Below are positions 63,804-64,000 of a stretch of DNA of 64,000 nt, one piece after another. How positions within the stretch are numbered: position 1 is the stretch's first letter; every line of letters starts with the position of its first letter. The notes under the pieces were generated by a model. The model saw only the letters and a program-made list of their open reading frames with translations. It ran no database searches and was not told the DNA's origin. The position numbers and the translations under genes are program-made. Source of the DNA: Phaeobacter inhibens DSM 16374 (GTDB lineage: Bacteria; Pseudomonadota; Alphaproteobacteria; Rhodobacterales; Rhodobacteraceae); assembly GCF_000473105.1 (NCBI RefSeq), contig NZ_KI421498.1:3143009-3207008 (forward strand), written 5' to 3'.

Positions 63804-64000
63804 GTGAGCGATTCCGATCCCGCCCCCAGCCTGTATGCCGCCCGTGAGCCGATATTCCCTCGCCGTGTGTCCGGGCCGTTTCGAAACCTGAAATGGTATA
63901 TCATGGCGGTGACGCTGGGGATCTACTACCTGACGCCCTGGATCCGCTGGGACCGGGGGCCGACACTACCGGATCAGGCGGTTTTACTGGATCTGGCCAA
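63804..64000 (+). CDS. ccoG: Cytochrome c oxidase accessory protein CcoG/RdxA (5' part)
   Basis: Only the first 65 codons are in the window: LYAAREPIFPRRVSGPFRNLKWYIMAVTLGIYYLTPWIRWDRGP, which is the characteristic CcoG/FixG N-terminus with its first membrane helix. CcoG is a polyferredoxin that reduces copper for cbb3 oxidase assembly. GTG 63804 follows TTGGAGTGAG. ccoH, ccoI and ccoS would be expected beyond the edge. Confidence 0.93.
   Translation, partial: MSDSDPAPSLYAAREPIFPRRVSGPFRNLKWYIMAVTLGIYYLTPWIRWDRGPTLPDQAVLLDLA

Overview
The window looks like a chromosomal segment of a marine Rhodobacterales bacterium of the Roseobacter group (Phaeobacter/Ruegeria/Leisingera-like). This is inferred from gene content: fnrL-usp-ccoNOQP-ccoG, a malyl-CoA lyase of the ethylmalonyl-CoA pathway, TrcR (DUF1013), a FYDLN-acid (TIGR02300) protein, COQ9, small SRP RNA near dnaX-ybaB-recR, and RTX repeats joined to a Hint domain. 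The DNA is GC-rich, so long antisense open frames are common. I see no insertion sequence, prophage or CRISPR array.

Layout. 1-8164: a transport and amine/amide metabolism locus. A six-gene minus-strand operon (livM-livG fusion, substrate-binding protein, livF, livH, N-formylglutamate amidohydrolase-like, cysteine hydrolase) diverges from rpiR plus a glutamine-synthetase-like ligase. 8165-15823: accessory stretch with a divergent SDR, LysR and AraC regulators, a small monooxygenase, a probable gene fragment and a 959-residue RTX-Hint protein, ending at tRNA-Ala(GGC). 16075-22053: mixed housekeeping genes (TIGR02300, YgjP-type peptidase, GntR, DUF1206, accA, AraC-GyrI, LysE with its divergent Lrp).

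22105-27126: Asp/Glu racemase-like gene and mcl1 on the minus strand, diverging from a D-glutamate cluster dgcN-dgcA-D-amino-acid transaminase. 27156-33110: DJ-1/PfpI amidotransferase, a CurA-type reductase and its TetR repressor with matching operators, alanine dehydrogenase with a divergent Lrp, and a GMC oxidoreductase. 33329-43470: ppk2, rpsU, coq9, a quinone oxidoreductase, DUF2189, RNase T2, trcR, tRNA-Met, recR, ybaB and dnaX.

43700-50747: a tyrosine-phosphatase-like protein, a cobalamin riboswitch ahead of a cysteine-rich DUF1636-like gene, SRP RNA, a CpdB-like nucleotidase, nudC, an SRPBCC protein, pheA and a membrane-anchored cytochrome c. 50928-56754: yejABEF-type peptide importer. 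57041-64000: microaerobic respiration block, with fnrL, usp, ccoNOQP, a transglutaminase-like gene and the start of ccoG.

The most interesting unexplained signals are three. First, a textbook class-II FnrL promoter (63272-63313) leads into a gene-free, hairpin-rich interval before ccoG and may make an oxygen-regulated small RNA. Second, a multi-hairpin non-coding stretch lies between ppk2 and rpsU. Third, four TCGA cores are phased with the DNA helix between ald and its Lrp-type regulator. The uptake/ligase/hydrolase locus at the left edge is a plausible uncharacterised catabolic pathway.
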